In this document: in pieces, positions 26,505 to 35,627 of the stretch | How positions within the stretch are numbered: the first letter of the stretch is position 1 | How the letters are laid out: each line of letters starts with the position of its first letter | Assembly (NCBI RefSeq): GCF_018128285.1 | Contig: NZ_CP072380.1 | Location: 2,480,001-2,544,000, forward strand | Source of the DNA: Atopobium sp. oral taxon 416 | GTDB lineage: Bacteria; Actinomycetota; Coriobacteriia; Coriobacteriales; Atopobiaceae | Direction of reading: 5' to 3' | DNA length: 64,000 bases | Program-made: the position numbers and the translations under genes | The notes under the pieces: model-generated | What the model was told of the DNA's origin: nothing | The model's database searches: none | Seen by the model: the letters and a program-made list of their open reading frames with translations, nothing else

Positions 26505-27869
26505 ATGGACATAACCCCCAATGAGGTCAATGAGACTTTGTCAATGGTGGCAGAGCAAAACCTCGATCTGAGGACCATCACGATGGGGATCTCGCTCTTC
26601 CCCTGCGCTGACGAGGACATGAAGCGCATGTGCACCAAGGTCTATGACCGCATCACCACCCAGGCAGAACACCTGGTGGAAACCGCGGAGGACCTCGAGC
26701 GCGAGTACGGCATCCCCATCGCCAACAAGCGCATCTCGGTCACTCCGATCGCAATGATCGCCTCCGCCTGCCCGGATAAGGACCTATCCCCGCTCGCCCA
26801 GGCGATGGACAAGGCCGCGCAGACCCTAGGCATCGACTTTATGGGCGGCTTCTCCGCCTTGGTGCAGAAAGGCATGGGCGACGCGGACAAGCATCTCATC
26901 GCTTCCATCCCCAAGGCCCTCTCCACCACTGAGCGGGTCTGCTCCTCACTCAATATCGCCTCCACTCGTGCCGGCATCAACATGGATGCAGCGCTCCTGG
27001 CGGCCAACACGATTATCGAGTGTGCCAGGGCGACCCAAGATAGCGACTGCTACGGCGCCGCGAAGTTCGTCACCTTCTGCAACATGGTCGAGGATTCTCC
27101 GTTCATGGCGGGAGCGGTGCACGGCACCGGTGAGGCGGATGCGGTGATCAACGTCGGCGTCTCCGGCCCAGGCGTTATGGCTGCCGCACTTGAGCAGCTG
27201 CCCAAGGATGCGGATCTCATGACCGTCGCCGAGACGACCAAGCGCACCGCCTTCAAGATCACCCGCGCCGGCGAGCTGATAAGCCGGAAGGCTTCAAAGC
27301 GGCTCGGCGTACAGAAGGGCATTGTGGACCTCTCGCTCGCCCCAACCCCAGCAGCCGGCGACTCAGTAGCCAAGATCTTGGAGATCATCGGCGTCGACAC
27401 CTGCGGTGGCCCCGGCACCACCTGCGCTCTGGCGCTCTTAAACGACTGCGTCAAAAAGGGCGGGGTCATGGCGTCAAGCTCGGTGGGCGGCCTCTCCGGC
27501 GCCTTCATCCCGGTCTCCGAGGACGCAGGCATGATCGAAGCTGCAGAGAAAGGCGCGCTCTCCATCGAGAAGCTCGAGGCGATGACCTCAGTGTGTTCCG
27601 TCGGTCTCGATATGATCGCGATCCCGGGTGACACCTCGCCTGAGACCATCTGCGGCATCATCGCCGACGAGATGGCGATCGGCGTGATCAACACCAAGAC
27701 GACTGCCGTACGCCTCATCCCCGCAATTGGTAAGAAGGAAGGCGATGTGCTTCAGTTCGGCGGGCTCTTCGGCTCCGCTCCGGTCATGCCGGTCAACAAG
27801 TATGCAGGTTCGATCTTCGCCCACCGTGGCGGACGCTTCCCCGCTCCCCTCAATTCGCTTAAGAACTAG
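26505..27869 (+). CDS. UPF0210 (PFL/DUF711 family) protein
   Basis: The 454-residue protein matches the UPF0210 family of uncharacterised, PFL-fold-related proteins by its start ([20 protein letters not shown], then [13 protein letters not shown]), the [17 protein letters not shown] block, and the conserved end [16 protein letters not shown]. Length is as usual for the family. In many genomes a small ACT-domain protein (UPF0237) precedes this gene in an operon. Here the preceding gene is the TPR-like protein and no ACT gene is nearby. The enzymatic function is not known. Confidence 0.88.
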   Translation: MDITPNEVNETLSMVAEQNLDLRTITMGISLFPCADEDMKRMCTKVYDRITTQAEHLVETAEDLEREYGIPIANKRISVTPIAMIASACPDKDLSPLAQAMDKAAQTLGIDFMGGFSALVQKGMGDADKHLIASIPKALSTTERVCSSLNIASTRAGINMDAALLAANTIIECARATQDSDCYGAAKFVTFCNMVEDSPFMAGAVHGTGEADAVINVGVSGPGVMAAALEQLPKDADLMTVAETTKRTAFKITRAGELISRKASKRLGVQKGIVDLSLAPTPAAGDSVAKILEIIGVDTCGGPGTTCALALLNDCVKKGGVMASSSVGGLSGAFIPVSEDAGMIEAAEKGALSIEKLEAMTSVCSVGLDMIAIPGDTSPETICGIIADEMAIGVINTKTTAVRLIPAIGKKEGDVLQFGGLFGSAPVMPVNKYAGSIFAHRGGRFPAPLNSLKN

Positions 27870-27936
27870 CCGCCGCAGCTATAGAGACGGCAGGCGCGCC
27901 TGCTGTTCAAACAATCATTGTGTGAAAGCAGCTGAC

Positions 27937-29172
27937 TTAGGAGAGCGTAACGCCGCCCATCCAGCCCCAGCGCGGGGTCACGATGTGGCTCATTGCGTTG
28001 ATCCAGTCGTCGAGATTAACGTGACGGATCGTGTTGTAGTTGTCCATCACGGTGTTGTTACCCACATAGATGCCCACGTGACCGTAGATACGGCCTGCCG
28101 CGTCTCCATCGCAGGAAGACACCGCGATGATCATACCCGGCTGTAGGCCACCCCTGTTGGAGCTGCCGCACCAGCGCGCGTACATGTCGTTCGCGTTGCC
28201 GCCGTAGCGACCGACGCCTGCGTTGACAAAGACATTGGTCACCCAGGTCGCGCAGTAGCCGACGCCTGCAAACGGGGTAGAGTTGCACGAATTGAGGACA
28301 TCTGCCAAAGAGCCTGAGCCGGTCACAACATTAGCTGCGGCGCCTGCCACCGGCGTTCCTCCCTGTGAGCGGGCCTGTGCCTGCGCCTGCGCCTCCGCTT
28401 TCAGGCGCGCCTCTTCTGCCTGGTTGTACGCCATCAGATCGGAATCCTGCTGTTTGAGCAGATCCTGTACGCTTGAATTGGCCTGGCCGAGCAACTGAGA
28501 GACCTCATCGCGCTTTGCGCTCATCTGGTTCATCTGATCGAGCTGCTGGCTGTTGAGCTCATCGAGCTGAGACTTCTCTTCGATCAGATGGGCCCGCTGC
28601 TGATCCAAGGCCTCTTTGGCAGCTTTGGTCTCCGCAATGATTTGGCTGTCCTGAGCCGAGATCTTATCCATGTAGTACACGTTCTGGAACAGGTCTTCAA
28701 AGCTCTCAGAATTCAATATGACAGACAGGAAATTATCTTTTCCCGCTTTATAATCGGAAGACATGCGTTTTGACAGAATTCCGCGCTTCTCGTCCAGCTC
28801 CGCCTGCTTCTGATCGACCGCTTCCTGCGTCGCATCGATCTGACGCTGTACATCCTCGATCTGATCGAGCGTCTGGGACTGCTGTCGTGCCATGTCCTCA
28901 TAGTCGGATTGGATCTGGTTCAGCTGATTCTGAATATCGTTGTACTGCGCCTGCGCATCAGCCAACTGCTTCTGCGTATCAGCAAGCTTACCGGCAGCAT
29001 CATTGGCGGCATTGGTCGCATCCGTCACATCGTCTGCCAAAGCGGGTATCGGGTGGTGCAGGATGGCAGCCAAACCCAACATACCTGTAAACAATTTAAG
29101 GGCACTTCGGCGCGTCAGCGAGGATTGATGCTTCCTTTCCTGATTCTCTGATTCCGGCAATGCTCTGTTCAC
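27937..29172 (-). CDS. secreted coiled-coil NlpC/P60-like peptidoglycan hydrolase
   Basis: The 411-residue protein has a signal sequence with a twin-arginine-like motif (LTRRSALKLFTGMLGLAAIL) and cleavage after ALA. A long coiled coil follows (about residues 50-270, Gln- and Asp-rich, as in PcsB/CwlO-type hydrolases). The C-terminal cysteine peptidase domain has Cys in GVGYCATWVTNVF, His in YGHVGIYVGNNTV and a third residue in HVNLDDW. It probably cuts septal peptidoglycan, with the coiled coil as the regulated arm (perhaps by FtsEX; inferred). The GTG start at 29172 has a very close GAGGA, and TTG at 29157 is an alternative with better spacing. Confidence 0.85.
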   Translation of the reverse strand: MNRALPESENQERKHQSSLTRRSALKLFTGMLGLAAILHHPIPALADDVTDATNAANDAAGKLADTQKQLADAQAQYNDIQNQLNQIQSDYEDMARQQSQTLDQIEDVQRQIDATQEAVDQKQAELDEKRGILSKRMSSDYKAGKDNFLSVILNSESFEDLFQNVYYMDKISAQDSQIIAETKAAKEALDQQRAHLIEEKSQLDELNSQQLDQMNQMSAKRDEVSQLLGQANSSVQDLLKQQDSDLMAYNQAEEARLKAEAQAQAQARSQGGTPVAGAAANVVTGSGSLADVLNSCNSTPFAGVGYCATWVTNVFVNAGVGRYGGNANDMYARWCGSSNRGGLQPGMIIAVSSCDGDAAGRIYGHVGIYVGNNTVMDNYNTIRHVNLDDWINAMSHIVTPRWGWMGGVTLS

Positions 29173-29295
29173 TCCTCACGGATCATTTCTGCGAATAGGA
29201 CTAGTTCAATCTAATTACTATAAAGCCACATCGGATGTAACAGAAGCATATCCACAGAAACACCCAGACCCTTAAAATCAGACTCAGGTATCAAA

Positions 29296-30210
29296 TTAGC
29301 CTAAAAAGCGCACTTCAGGCTCCAAGTGGACCCCAAATTGGCGCTGCACCTCATCCTGCACATGTTCGATGACCGCATGGATATCTTTAGCGGTCGCCCC
29401 GCCGAGATTAACTACAAATCCGGCATGTTTCTCGCTGACGCAGGCATTTCCCACGCGGTATCCCTTGAGCCCCGCATCGGTAATCAGCTTGCCGGCGAAA
29501 TACCCTTTCGGGCGCTTGAAGGTGGAGCCGGCGCTCGGATACTCGAGCGGCTGTTTCTCCCGACGACGCTGAGCCAGGCCATTCATCGTAGCCTGGATCT
29601 GCTCCTTGTCCCCCGGCTTCAGGCTGTAGGTCACCTCCAGCACGATCAGGCCTACACGACGTACGAGGCTTTGGCGGTAGCCAAACTCCAGCTCAGCGTT
29701 CCTATAGGTGGCGAGCTTACCTTCGGGGTTGAGTGCCCAAATCGAAGAGACCACATCCGCTGTCTCCCCGCCGTAAGCGCCGGCGTTCATAAAGACCGCA
29801 CCCCCGACAGAGCCCGGGATACCGGAAGCGAACTCCAGCCCGGTGAGGCTATCGTCGCGGGCGAAGGCGGCAACCTTCTTTAAAGTCACCCCTGCCCCAC
29901 AGATCACCTGGGTACCGTGCAGCTCCAGTTTGTTGAGTCGCACTAAGGAGACGATCACCCCGCGGTATCCCGCATCGCTCACCAAGAGGTCAGAGCCGCG
30001 CCCCAACACAAAGTAGGGCTCGTCCAGCTCTTTACAGAGATCCAACACCTGTGCGATTTCCTGCGCGTTCCCCGGTGTCACAAAGACATCGGCAGGGCCA
30101 CCGATACGGAAGGTCGTGTGCTCGACCATCGGCTCATCAGTCACGACATTGGTATCCCCTACAAGAGTGCGGAGCCGACATACCAACCCACTGTGTTCTG
30201 CTGTGCTCAT
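29296..30210 (-). CDS. murB: UDP-N-acetylenolpyruvoylglucosamine reductase
   Basis: This 304-residue FAD enzyme reduces UDP-GlcNAc-enolpyruvate to UDP-MurNAc with NADPH in cytosolic peptidoglycan synthesis. The FAD-binding loops are FVLGRGSDLLVSDAGYRGVI and SGIPGSVGGAVFMNAGAYGG. The catalytic serine lies in YPSAGSTFKRP, and the C-terminal Glu in EPEVRFLG. Lacking the extra loop of the E. coli enzyme, it is the shorter type II form. GAAGGGGA precedes the ATG. It stands beside the hydrolase gene on the same strand with a gap of about 120 bases, both for the cell wall. Confidence 0.95.
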   Translation of the reverse strand: MSTAEHSGLVCRLRTLVGDTNVVTDEPMVEHTTFRIGGPADVFVTPGNAQEIAQVLDLCKELDEPYFVLGRGSDLLVSDAGYRGVIVSLVRLNKLELHGTQVICGAGVTLKKVAAFARDDSLTGLEFASGIPGSVGGAVFMNAGAYGGETADVVSSIWALNPEGKLATYRNAELEFGYRQSLVRRVGLIVLEVTYSLKPGDKEQIQATMNGLAQRRREKQPLEYPSAGSTFKRPKGYFAGKLITDAGLKGYRVGNACVSEKHAGFVVNLGGATAKDIHAVIEHVQDEVQRQFGVHLEPEVRFLG

Positions 30211-30448
30211 AGGACATCCCCTTCTATATCCGGTGCACCCGGGTCTGCTCGTTGTTTGAGCTCATAGTAGAATACCAGAGCTCTCTTTGGATTTGATCCC
30301 TCAAGATCGCACCGCTTGCGCACAGCGCGGCGCCTGTGCTTCAAAAGTATCATCATGTAATCTGATTTATTACAGCTCTGTGAATATGTCTCGCCTTGCT
30401 ACCGCAGCCTTGGTATTGGACACAGAACATGCTAGAGTGCAGCTGTAG

Positions 30449-30582
30449 GTTTCAGGGCGAGGTGCAATTCCTCACTGGTGGTAAGAAGACACATCGAGGC
30501 CTTTAAGTCCGCGCGCCGCAGAGGGGCGGCTGATTTGGTGAAAATCCAAAACCAACGGTTAGAGTCCGGATGAAAGAAACGG
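30449..30582 (+). ncRNA. FMN riboswitch (RFN element)
   Basis: The aptamer core is recognisable from TTTCAGGGCGAGGTGCAATT, CTCACTGGTGGTAAG, AGTCCGCGCGCC, TGATTTGGTGAAAATCCAAA and ACCAACGGTTAGAGTCCGGA. The closing stem GTTTC/GAAAC ends two to three bases before the GGAGG of ribU. No room exists for a separate terminator, so control is probably at translation initiation: FMN binding would hold the stem and hide the ribosome site. Confidence 0.95.
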
Positions 30583-30593
30583 AGGAAGCCACT

Positions 30594-31175
30594 ATGGCTC
30601 AACCTACTTCTCAACATGATATCCACTCAACGACCGCGCAGGGAAACTGGAGCACCCGCCGCATCGCAATCACGGCGCTCTTCTGCGCCCTCGCTGCGGT
30701 CTGCACCCTCTTTATCGAGGTCCCGCTGCTTCCGGCAGTCCCCTGGCTGCACTATGACCCCTCCGGCATCATCTGCTTGATCGCGGGCTTTGCCTTCGGC
30801 CCTGCCACCGGCGTCGCGGTCTCCATCATTTCCTACCTCCCCCATATTGCAACGACATCCGGCTTCTGGGGGATGCTGATGGCGATCATCGCAACGCTGT
30901 CACTCGTGTGGCCCGCAAGCCTCATCTATCAGCATGACACCACCCGCCGTGGCTCCAGTATCGGTATGATCGTCGGCTCTATCGTCTCTATCATCTGCTG
31001 CATCCTGGCGAACATCGTCGTGACCCCGATCTACGCCGGTATGGATATGAGCGCTGTCGTCAATATGATCGTCCCGTTCCTTTTGCCTTTCAACGCTCTC
31101 AAGGTCGCTATCAACTGCGTGGTCACTGCTCTTATCTACAAGCCGGTCTCCAAGGCACTGGTCGACAACGAGTAA
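30594..31175 (+). CDS. ribU: riboflavin-specific ECF transporter S component
   Basis: The 193-residue integral membrane protein with six predicted helices binds riboflavin for the ECF transporter. It shows the AlaXXX-like ITALFCALAAVCTLFIEVPL first helix, LHYDPSGIICLIAGFAFGPA and the later NIVVTPIYAGMDMSAVVNMI. The substrate is assigned from the FMN riboswitch and from the RibU-like GIICLIAGFAFGPATG motif. The start is the ATG at 30594 with GGAGGAAG before it. It is followed after 21 bases by the ATPase and then the T component, so the whole transporter lies in one operon. Confidence 0.92.
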   Translation: MAQPTSQHDIHSTTAQGNWSTRRIAITALFCALAAVCTLFIEVPLLPAVPWLHYDPSGIICLIAGFAFGPATGVAVSIISYLPHIATTSGFWGMLMAIIATLSLVWPASLIYQHDTTRRGSSIGMIVGSIVSIICCILANIVVTPIYAGMDMSAVVNMIVPFLLPFNALKVAINCVVTALIYKPVSKALVDNE

Positions 31176-31196
31176 CTGGGCATTGAGAAATTCCCT

Positions 31197-32966
31197 ATGA
31201 CAGAGCATGCACTGGCAGCGAAACTTGACCATGTGACGCTGACCTTCGATAAGATACGGGCCTTAGATGACTTGTCGCTCGAAATCCCCGAGGGCCAGCG
31301 CCTCTGCATTCTCGGGGCTAACGGCTCCGGCAAGTCAACCTTAGCCTCAGTCCTCTGTGGGCTGTTAGCTCCCGACGAGGGAACCGTTGAGCTCATCGGC
31401 TACAAGGTACTCGACGATCGAGGTGTTGACTTCGAGGCCTACCGCAAGGCGCGCCGTGACCTCGGGCTTGTCTTTCAGAACCCGGGCGATCAGATCGTCA
31501 CGACCGTCGTCGCCGACGAAGTCGCCTTCGGACCGGAGAACTTAGGGCTCCCCTCTGAGGAGATCGAAAAACGGGTTAGAGAAGAGCTGCATCGTGTCGC
31601 AATGGAACCCTATGCCCAGGCTGACCCGACGAGGCTCTCCGGTGGCCAGCAGCAGCGTGTGGCAATCGCCTCGGCGCTGGCGATGCATCCCAAGCTGCTG
31701 GTATTCGACGAGCCGGGAGCCTTGTTGGACGTCCGTGGTCGCCGCTCCATCATGAAAGTGATGGATCAGTTGCACGATGAGGGCATCACCTTAGTCCACA
31801 TCACCCACTTTATGGAGGAAGCCCTCGCAGCAGACCGTGTGATCGTCCTCTCCCACGGCTCCATCATCCTCGATGGGACACCGGAAGAGGTCTTCTCCCA
31901 CACCGACCAGATCCGCTCCGTAGGGCTTACAGAGCCCTTTGCCGCACGCTTGTCGGCCCAGCTCACTGACTCCGGTATCGCCTGGACCGCCTCTGAATCT
32001 GAACTGATCCACGCACTGACGCAGCGAATACAACCGGCTTCTCCGGAGGCCTTCTACTTCGAAGCGCCTATGACTCCTACGAAAGTCAAAACCTCCGATG
32101 CGCCACAGATTACGGTGGATGACGTCTCCTACCGCTACTTCGATACCTCCTCGCGCAGACACCCAGCCCTTCAGGATCTCAACCTCACCTTTGACAAAGG
32201 ATCGACGACCGCCATCATCGGGCAGACCGGCTCGGGCAAGTCAACGCTGGCACGTCTGTTATGTGCACTCGAGGTCCCCGATAGCGGGACCATCACTGTC
32301 GAAGGCATCCGCACCGATGAAAAGGGACAGCGTCGGGAACTGCATGGCCACATCGGGTATGTGATGCAGCACCCCGAGCGGCAGCTCTTCGCCCAGACGG
32401 TTGCCGAAGACGTCGCTTACGGTCCGCACAACATGGGCCTTTCCGAAGAGGAAGTCAACAAGAGGGTCTCTCAGGCTCTTGAGACCGTCGGAATGCAGGA
32501 TAAGGCTCAATACTCACCCTTTGAATTATCCGGGGGTCAGAAGCGCTTGTGTGCCCTTGCAGGAGTACTTGCGATGAATCCACCTATCCTCGTACTCGAT
32601 GAGCCGACGGCAGGGCTCGACCCTGCAGGCAGAGCGGAGCTTACCTTAGCGCTCAAGCGGGCCTGCGAGGAAGGCGTGACCCTGATTGAGATCACCCACT
32701 CGATGGAAGACGCAGCCCGCTTCGAACAGGTCGTCGTACTCAACGAGTCACGCGTGATCGCCCAGGGAAGCCCACGGGAGATCTTCACTCCCAAGCATCA
32801 GGCGCTGCTGCACAACTGCGGCCTGGGATTGCCCCATGCCTTGCGCTTTGCGCTTGCCTTAGGCGAAACTCTGAAAAAGCAGGATATCCTCCCGGTGGAT
32901 ACTTCCCTCGATACGTTTCTCGGCGCCCCACTCACGCTCGAGGCGCTTGTGACAGCTTTGCACTAG
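31197..32966 (+). CDS. ECF transporter double ATPase (EcfA-EcfA' fusion)
   Basis: One 589-residue chain holds two ABC ATPase domains. The first has Walker A GANGSGKST, signature LSGGQQQRVAIA and Walker B LLVFDEPGALLDV. The second has GQTGSGKST, LSGGQKRLCALA and ILVLDEPTAGLDPAG. The first domain has Gly-Ala instead of Thr-Ala after the Walker B Glu-Pro, and the two halves are linked near residues 270-300. In most Firmicutes EcfA and EcfA' are separate genes; fusion is known in some actinobacteria. It energises uptake through EcfT and RibU. Confidence 0.93.
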   Translation: MTEHALAAKLDHVTLTFDKIRALDDLSLEIPEGQRLCILGANGSGKSTLASVLCGLLAPDEGTVELIGYKVLDDRGVDFEAYRKARRDLGLVFQNPGDQIVTTVVADEVAFGPENLGLPSEEIEKRVREELHRVAMEPYAQADPTRLSGGQQQRVAIASALAMHPKLLVFDEPGALLDVRGRRSIMKVMDQLHDEGITLVHITHFMEEALAADRVIVLSHGSIILDGTPEEVFSHTDQIRSVGLTEPFAARLSAQLTDSGIAWTASESELIHALTQRIQPASPEAFYFEAPMTPTKVKTSDAPQITVDDVSYRYFDTSSRRHPALQDLNLTFDKGSTTAIIGQTGSGKSTLARLLCALEVPDSGTITVEGIRTDEKGQRRELHGHIGYVMQHPERQLFAQTVAEDVAYGPHNMGLSEEEVNKRVSQALETVGMQDKAQYSPFELSGGQKRLCALAGVLAMNPPILVLDEPTAGLDPAGRAELTLALKRACEEGVTLIEITHSMEDAARFEQVVVLNESRVIAQGSPREIFTPKHQALLHNCGLGLPHALRFALALGETLKKQDILPVDTSLDTFLGAPLTLEALVTALH

Positions 32967-32990
32967 ATCCTCGGAAAGGAGATGAGAGAG

Positions 32991-33788
32991 ATGGCGCTGC
33001 GTATTTCGATCGGCCAGTACTATCCGGCTACCTCTCACCTCCACAGGATGGATCCCCGCGCAAAGATCGGCGTCGCCCTCGTCTGGATGATCACCGTCTT
33101 TTTTATCCACACCCCGTTGCAGTTGATCTATGGCTTAGCCTGCGCCTTTATGATCGTACGAATCAGCCACATCCCACCGCATAAAGTGATGCAGTCAATC
33201 AAACCGCTCGTGGTGATCCTGTGCGCCCTCTCTATCTTCAACCTTTTCTTTGTGCAGGGTGGCACCCCGCTCATCCAGTGGGGCATCCTGCGCATCACGA
33301 ACCTCGGGGTCTGGGACGCCATCTGCTACCCGCTGCGCTTCTCGATCGCAATCCTGATGGGGGCCCTGCTGCTTCTCACTACCACTCCAACCCAGCTCAC
33401 CGATGCCTTCGACGCACTGCTCTCCCCACTTTCCTCTATCGGGCTTCCGGGGCATGAGTTGGCGATGGTGTTCTCACTGATGCTGCGGTTTATCCCGACA
33501 ATCGCCGACGAAGCCTCCGCAATCGTCGACGCGCAGACCGCACGTGGCGGTGGTTGGGACTCCAACTCCCCCACCAAACGCCTTCAGGCGATCGGCCCGG
33601 TCACGATCGCGCTGCTCGCAAGCTGTGTGCGTCACGCCCACAACGTGGGGCGCGCCCTCGACGCCCGCTCCTATGAGGGAGGAGCTGGGCGCAGCCACTG
33701 GCACCCCCTTAAGATGCATGCAGGCGATTGGGGCGCTCTCGCTGCCAGCACTGCCTACGTCGCAGTCCTCTTACTGCTCGGTTTCTAG
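32991..33788 (+). CDS. ecfT: ECF transporter transmembrane component EcfT
   Basis: The 265-residue protein has the EcfT/CbiQ pattern: an N-terminal helix block (VALVWMITVFFIHTPLQLIY), several more helices and the two coupling motifs, ARG in DAQTARGGGW and ARS in GRALDARSYEGG. These contact the ATPase grooves. ATG 32991 is preferred because AAGGAG is nine bases upstream; an ATG three codons earlier is too close to it. It closes the riboflavin transporter operon. Confidence 0.93.
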   Translation: MALRISIGQYYPATSHLHRMDPRAKIGVALVWMITVFFIHTPLQLIYGLACAFMIVRISHIPPHKVMQSIKPLVVILCALSIFNLFFVQGGTPLIQWGILRITNLGVWDAICYPLRFSIAILMGALLLLTTTPTQLTDAFDALLSPLSSIGLPGHELAMVFSLMLRFIPTIADEASAIVDAQTARGGGWDSNSPTKRLQAIGPVTIALLASCVRHAHNVGRALDARSYEGGAGRSHWHPLKMHAGDWGALAASTAYVAVLLLLGF

Positions 33789-33814
33789 CGCTTTTTTGCA
33801 TCCCGTGCACCTGT

Positions 33815-33843
33815 TTCACAACGCCAAGCAACCCCGCTACAAT
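33815..33843 (+). promoter_or_regulatory. promoter of prfC
   Basis: TTCACA (33815-33820) and TACAAT (33838-33843) are separated by 17 bases, about 60 bases before the prfC start. Confidence 0.55.
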
Positions 33844-33904
33844 AGATAAGTTCATACAACTAAGAGCAGGGATACTCCCCCATCTATACACGCAAAGGAA
33901 TTCC

Positions 33905-35518
33905 ATGTCATATCTGTCGGATCAGATTTCCCGGCGTCGTACTTTCGCAATCATCTCGCATCCGGATGCCGGAAAGACGACCCTGACCGAAAAACTCTTG
34001 CTCTATACCGGCTCAATTCAAACTGCGGGCTCCGTTAAAGGGAAGAGCTCTGCCAAGCATGCCGTGTCAGACTGGATGGATATCGAGAAGGAGCGCGGCA
34101 TCTCCGTCACCTCCTCGGTCCTGCAGTTCACCTACCAGGGCAAGTGCATCAATATTCTGGACACCCCGGGCCACCAGGACTTCTCCGAGGACACATACAG
34201 AACGCTTATGGCGGCGGACTCGGCAGTCATGGTGATCGACGGCGCCCGCGGCGTTGAGGCACAGACCATCAAGCTCTTCAAGGTCTGCACGCTCAGGCAC
34301 ATCCCGATCTTCACCTTCGTCAACAAGCTCGACCACGATATCCGTGACCCCTTCGAGCTGATGGAGGAGATCGAGAACGTATTAGGGATCGCGACGTATC
34401 CGGTAACGTGGCCGATCGGGAGCGGCAAGGGCTTCAAGGGCGTCTACGACCGCAATTCCCACCACGTCCTGCTCTTTGAGAGGACTGAGACCGCCAATGC
34501 CACCAAGAAGGTCAGAGAGGTAGAGGTTGAGCTCGGTGACCCCAAGCTCGGCGAGATTATCGGCCATGAGGAGCACGAGAAGCTGCAGGAGGATATCGAG
34601 CTTCTGGACGGCGCGGGCAACGACTTCGACTTCGAGTCCTTCCGTACCGGCGAGGTCACCCCGGTCTTCTTTGGCTCCGCCCTCACCAACTTCGGCGTCG
34701 AACCCTTCCTGCAGGATTTCCTGCGTCTGGCCCCGGAGCCCCTCTTCTACACCGACACCCTCACCAAAAAGCCGGTCAATCCGGTCAGGAACCCCTTCAG
34801 TGGCTTCGTCTTCAAGATCCAAGCCAATATGGACCCCCACCACCGGGACCGCATCGCGTTTCTGCGCGTATGCTCCGGTAAGTTTGAGCGCGGTATGAGC
34901 GCCTACCACGTGCAGGGCGACAAGTATATGAAGCTTGCCACCGGCACCTCGATGATGGCAGACGACCGCGCAATCGTAGATGAGGCGTATGCCGGGGATA
35001 TCGTAGGGCTCTTTGACCCGGGCATCTTCTCGATCGGCGACACGATCTGCGCTGGCAAGACCCCGGTCAAATACCCACCGATTCCGACCTTTGCCCCCGA
35101 GCACTTTGCCCGCATCACGCAGGTGGATACCTTAAAGCGCAAGCAGTTCGTCAAGGGTATGTCCGAGCTCTCACAGGAAGGCGCTATCCAGATCTTTCAC
35201 GAGGAGGGCTGCGGCTTGGAGTCCGTGATCGTCGGTGCTGTCGGCGTCCTGCAGTTCGACGTCCTCGAACACAGGTTACAGAGTGAGTACCATGTCGAAG
35301 TGCGCCGCTCACCCCTCCCCTACACCCTGATCCGCTGGATCCAGAACAGCCCCGAGAAGCTCGATACCAAGACCTTGAACCTCACCCGTGACACCGCCCG
35401 TGTCCTGGATATGCAGGGCAAGCATCTGCTGCTCTTCACGAGTGAGTGGAACCTCAACTGGGCGGTCGAGAACAACCCGAAGCTCAAGCTCTCCGAGTTC
35501 GGCAACATCACCTCCTGA
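33905..35518 (+). CDS. prfC: peptide chain release factor 3
   Basis: This 537-residue translational GTPase recycles RF1/RF2 after termination. The G domain shows G1 SHPDAGKTTLTEKLLLYTGS, switch II DTPGHQDFSEDTYRTLMAAD and G4 NKLDHD. Domains II and III follow (GFVFKIQANMDPHHRDRIAF; VVGVLQFDVLEHRL-like VGAVGVLQFDVLEHRLQSEY). ATG 33905 is chosen because the conserved start MSYLSDQISRRRTFAIISHP begins there; the frame extends 59 codons upstream without homology. It has its own promoter and terminator. Confidence 0.96.
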   Translation: MSYLSDQISRRRTFAIISHPDAGKTTLTEKLLLYTGSIQTAGSVKGKSSAKHAVSDWMDIEKERGISVTSSVLQFTYQGKCINILDTPGHQDFSEDTYRTLMAADSAVMVIDGARGVEAQTIKLFKVCTLRHIPIFTFVNKLDHDIRDPFELMEEIENVLGIATYPVTWPIGSGKGFKGVYDRNSHHVLLFERTETANATKKVREVEVELGDPKLGEIIGHEEHEKLQEDIELLDGAGNDFDFESFRTGEVTPVFFGSALTNFGVEPFLQDFLRLAPEPLFYTDTLTKKPVNPVRNPFSGFVFKIQANMDPHHRDRIAFLRVCSGKFERGMSAYHVQGDKYMKLATGTSMMADDRAIVDEAYAGDIVGLFDPGIFSIGDTICAGKTPVKYPPIPTFAPEHFARITQVDTLKRKQFVKGMSELSQEGAIQIFHEEGCGLESVIVGAVGVLQFDVLEHRLQSEYHVEVRRSPLPYTLIRWIQNSPEKLDTKTLNLTRDTARVLDMQGKHLLLFTSEWNLNWAVENNPKLKLSEFGNITS

Positions 35519-35550
35519 TAGAACAGTAAGTACCACACCGATCAACTAAA

Positions 35551-35581
35551 CCAGGCGTCCCTGAGGCTCTGAGACGCCTGG
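35551..35581. terminator. hairpin terminator between prfC and fetB
   Basis: The arms CCAGGCGTC and GACGCCTGG close an 11-base region between the convergent genes. On the minus strand the stem is followed by TTTAGTT, so it probably serves fetB and, less strongly, prfC. Confidence 0.7.
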
Positions 35582-35627
35582 CTTCATCGTGAACGTATAT
35601 CGTTGAGCGATATCGTTTCAGCCCATA

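Noticed and set aside
35551-35581. Hairpin as a regulatory RNA
   Set aside because: It lies between two convergent genes and matches a simple bidirectional terminator.
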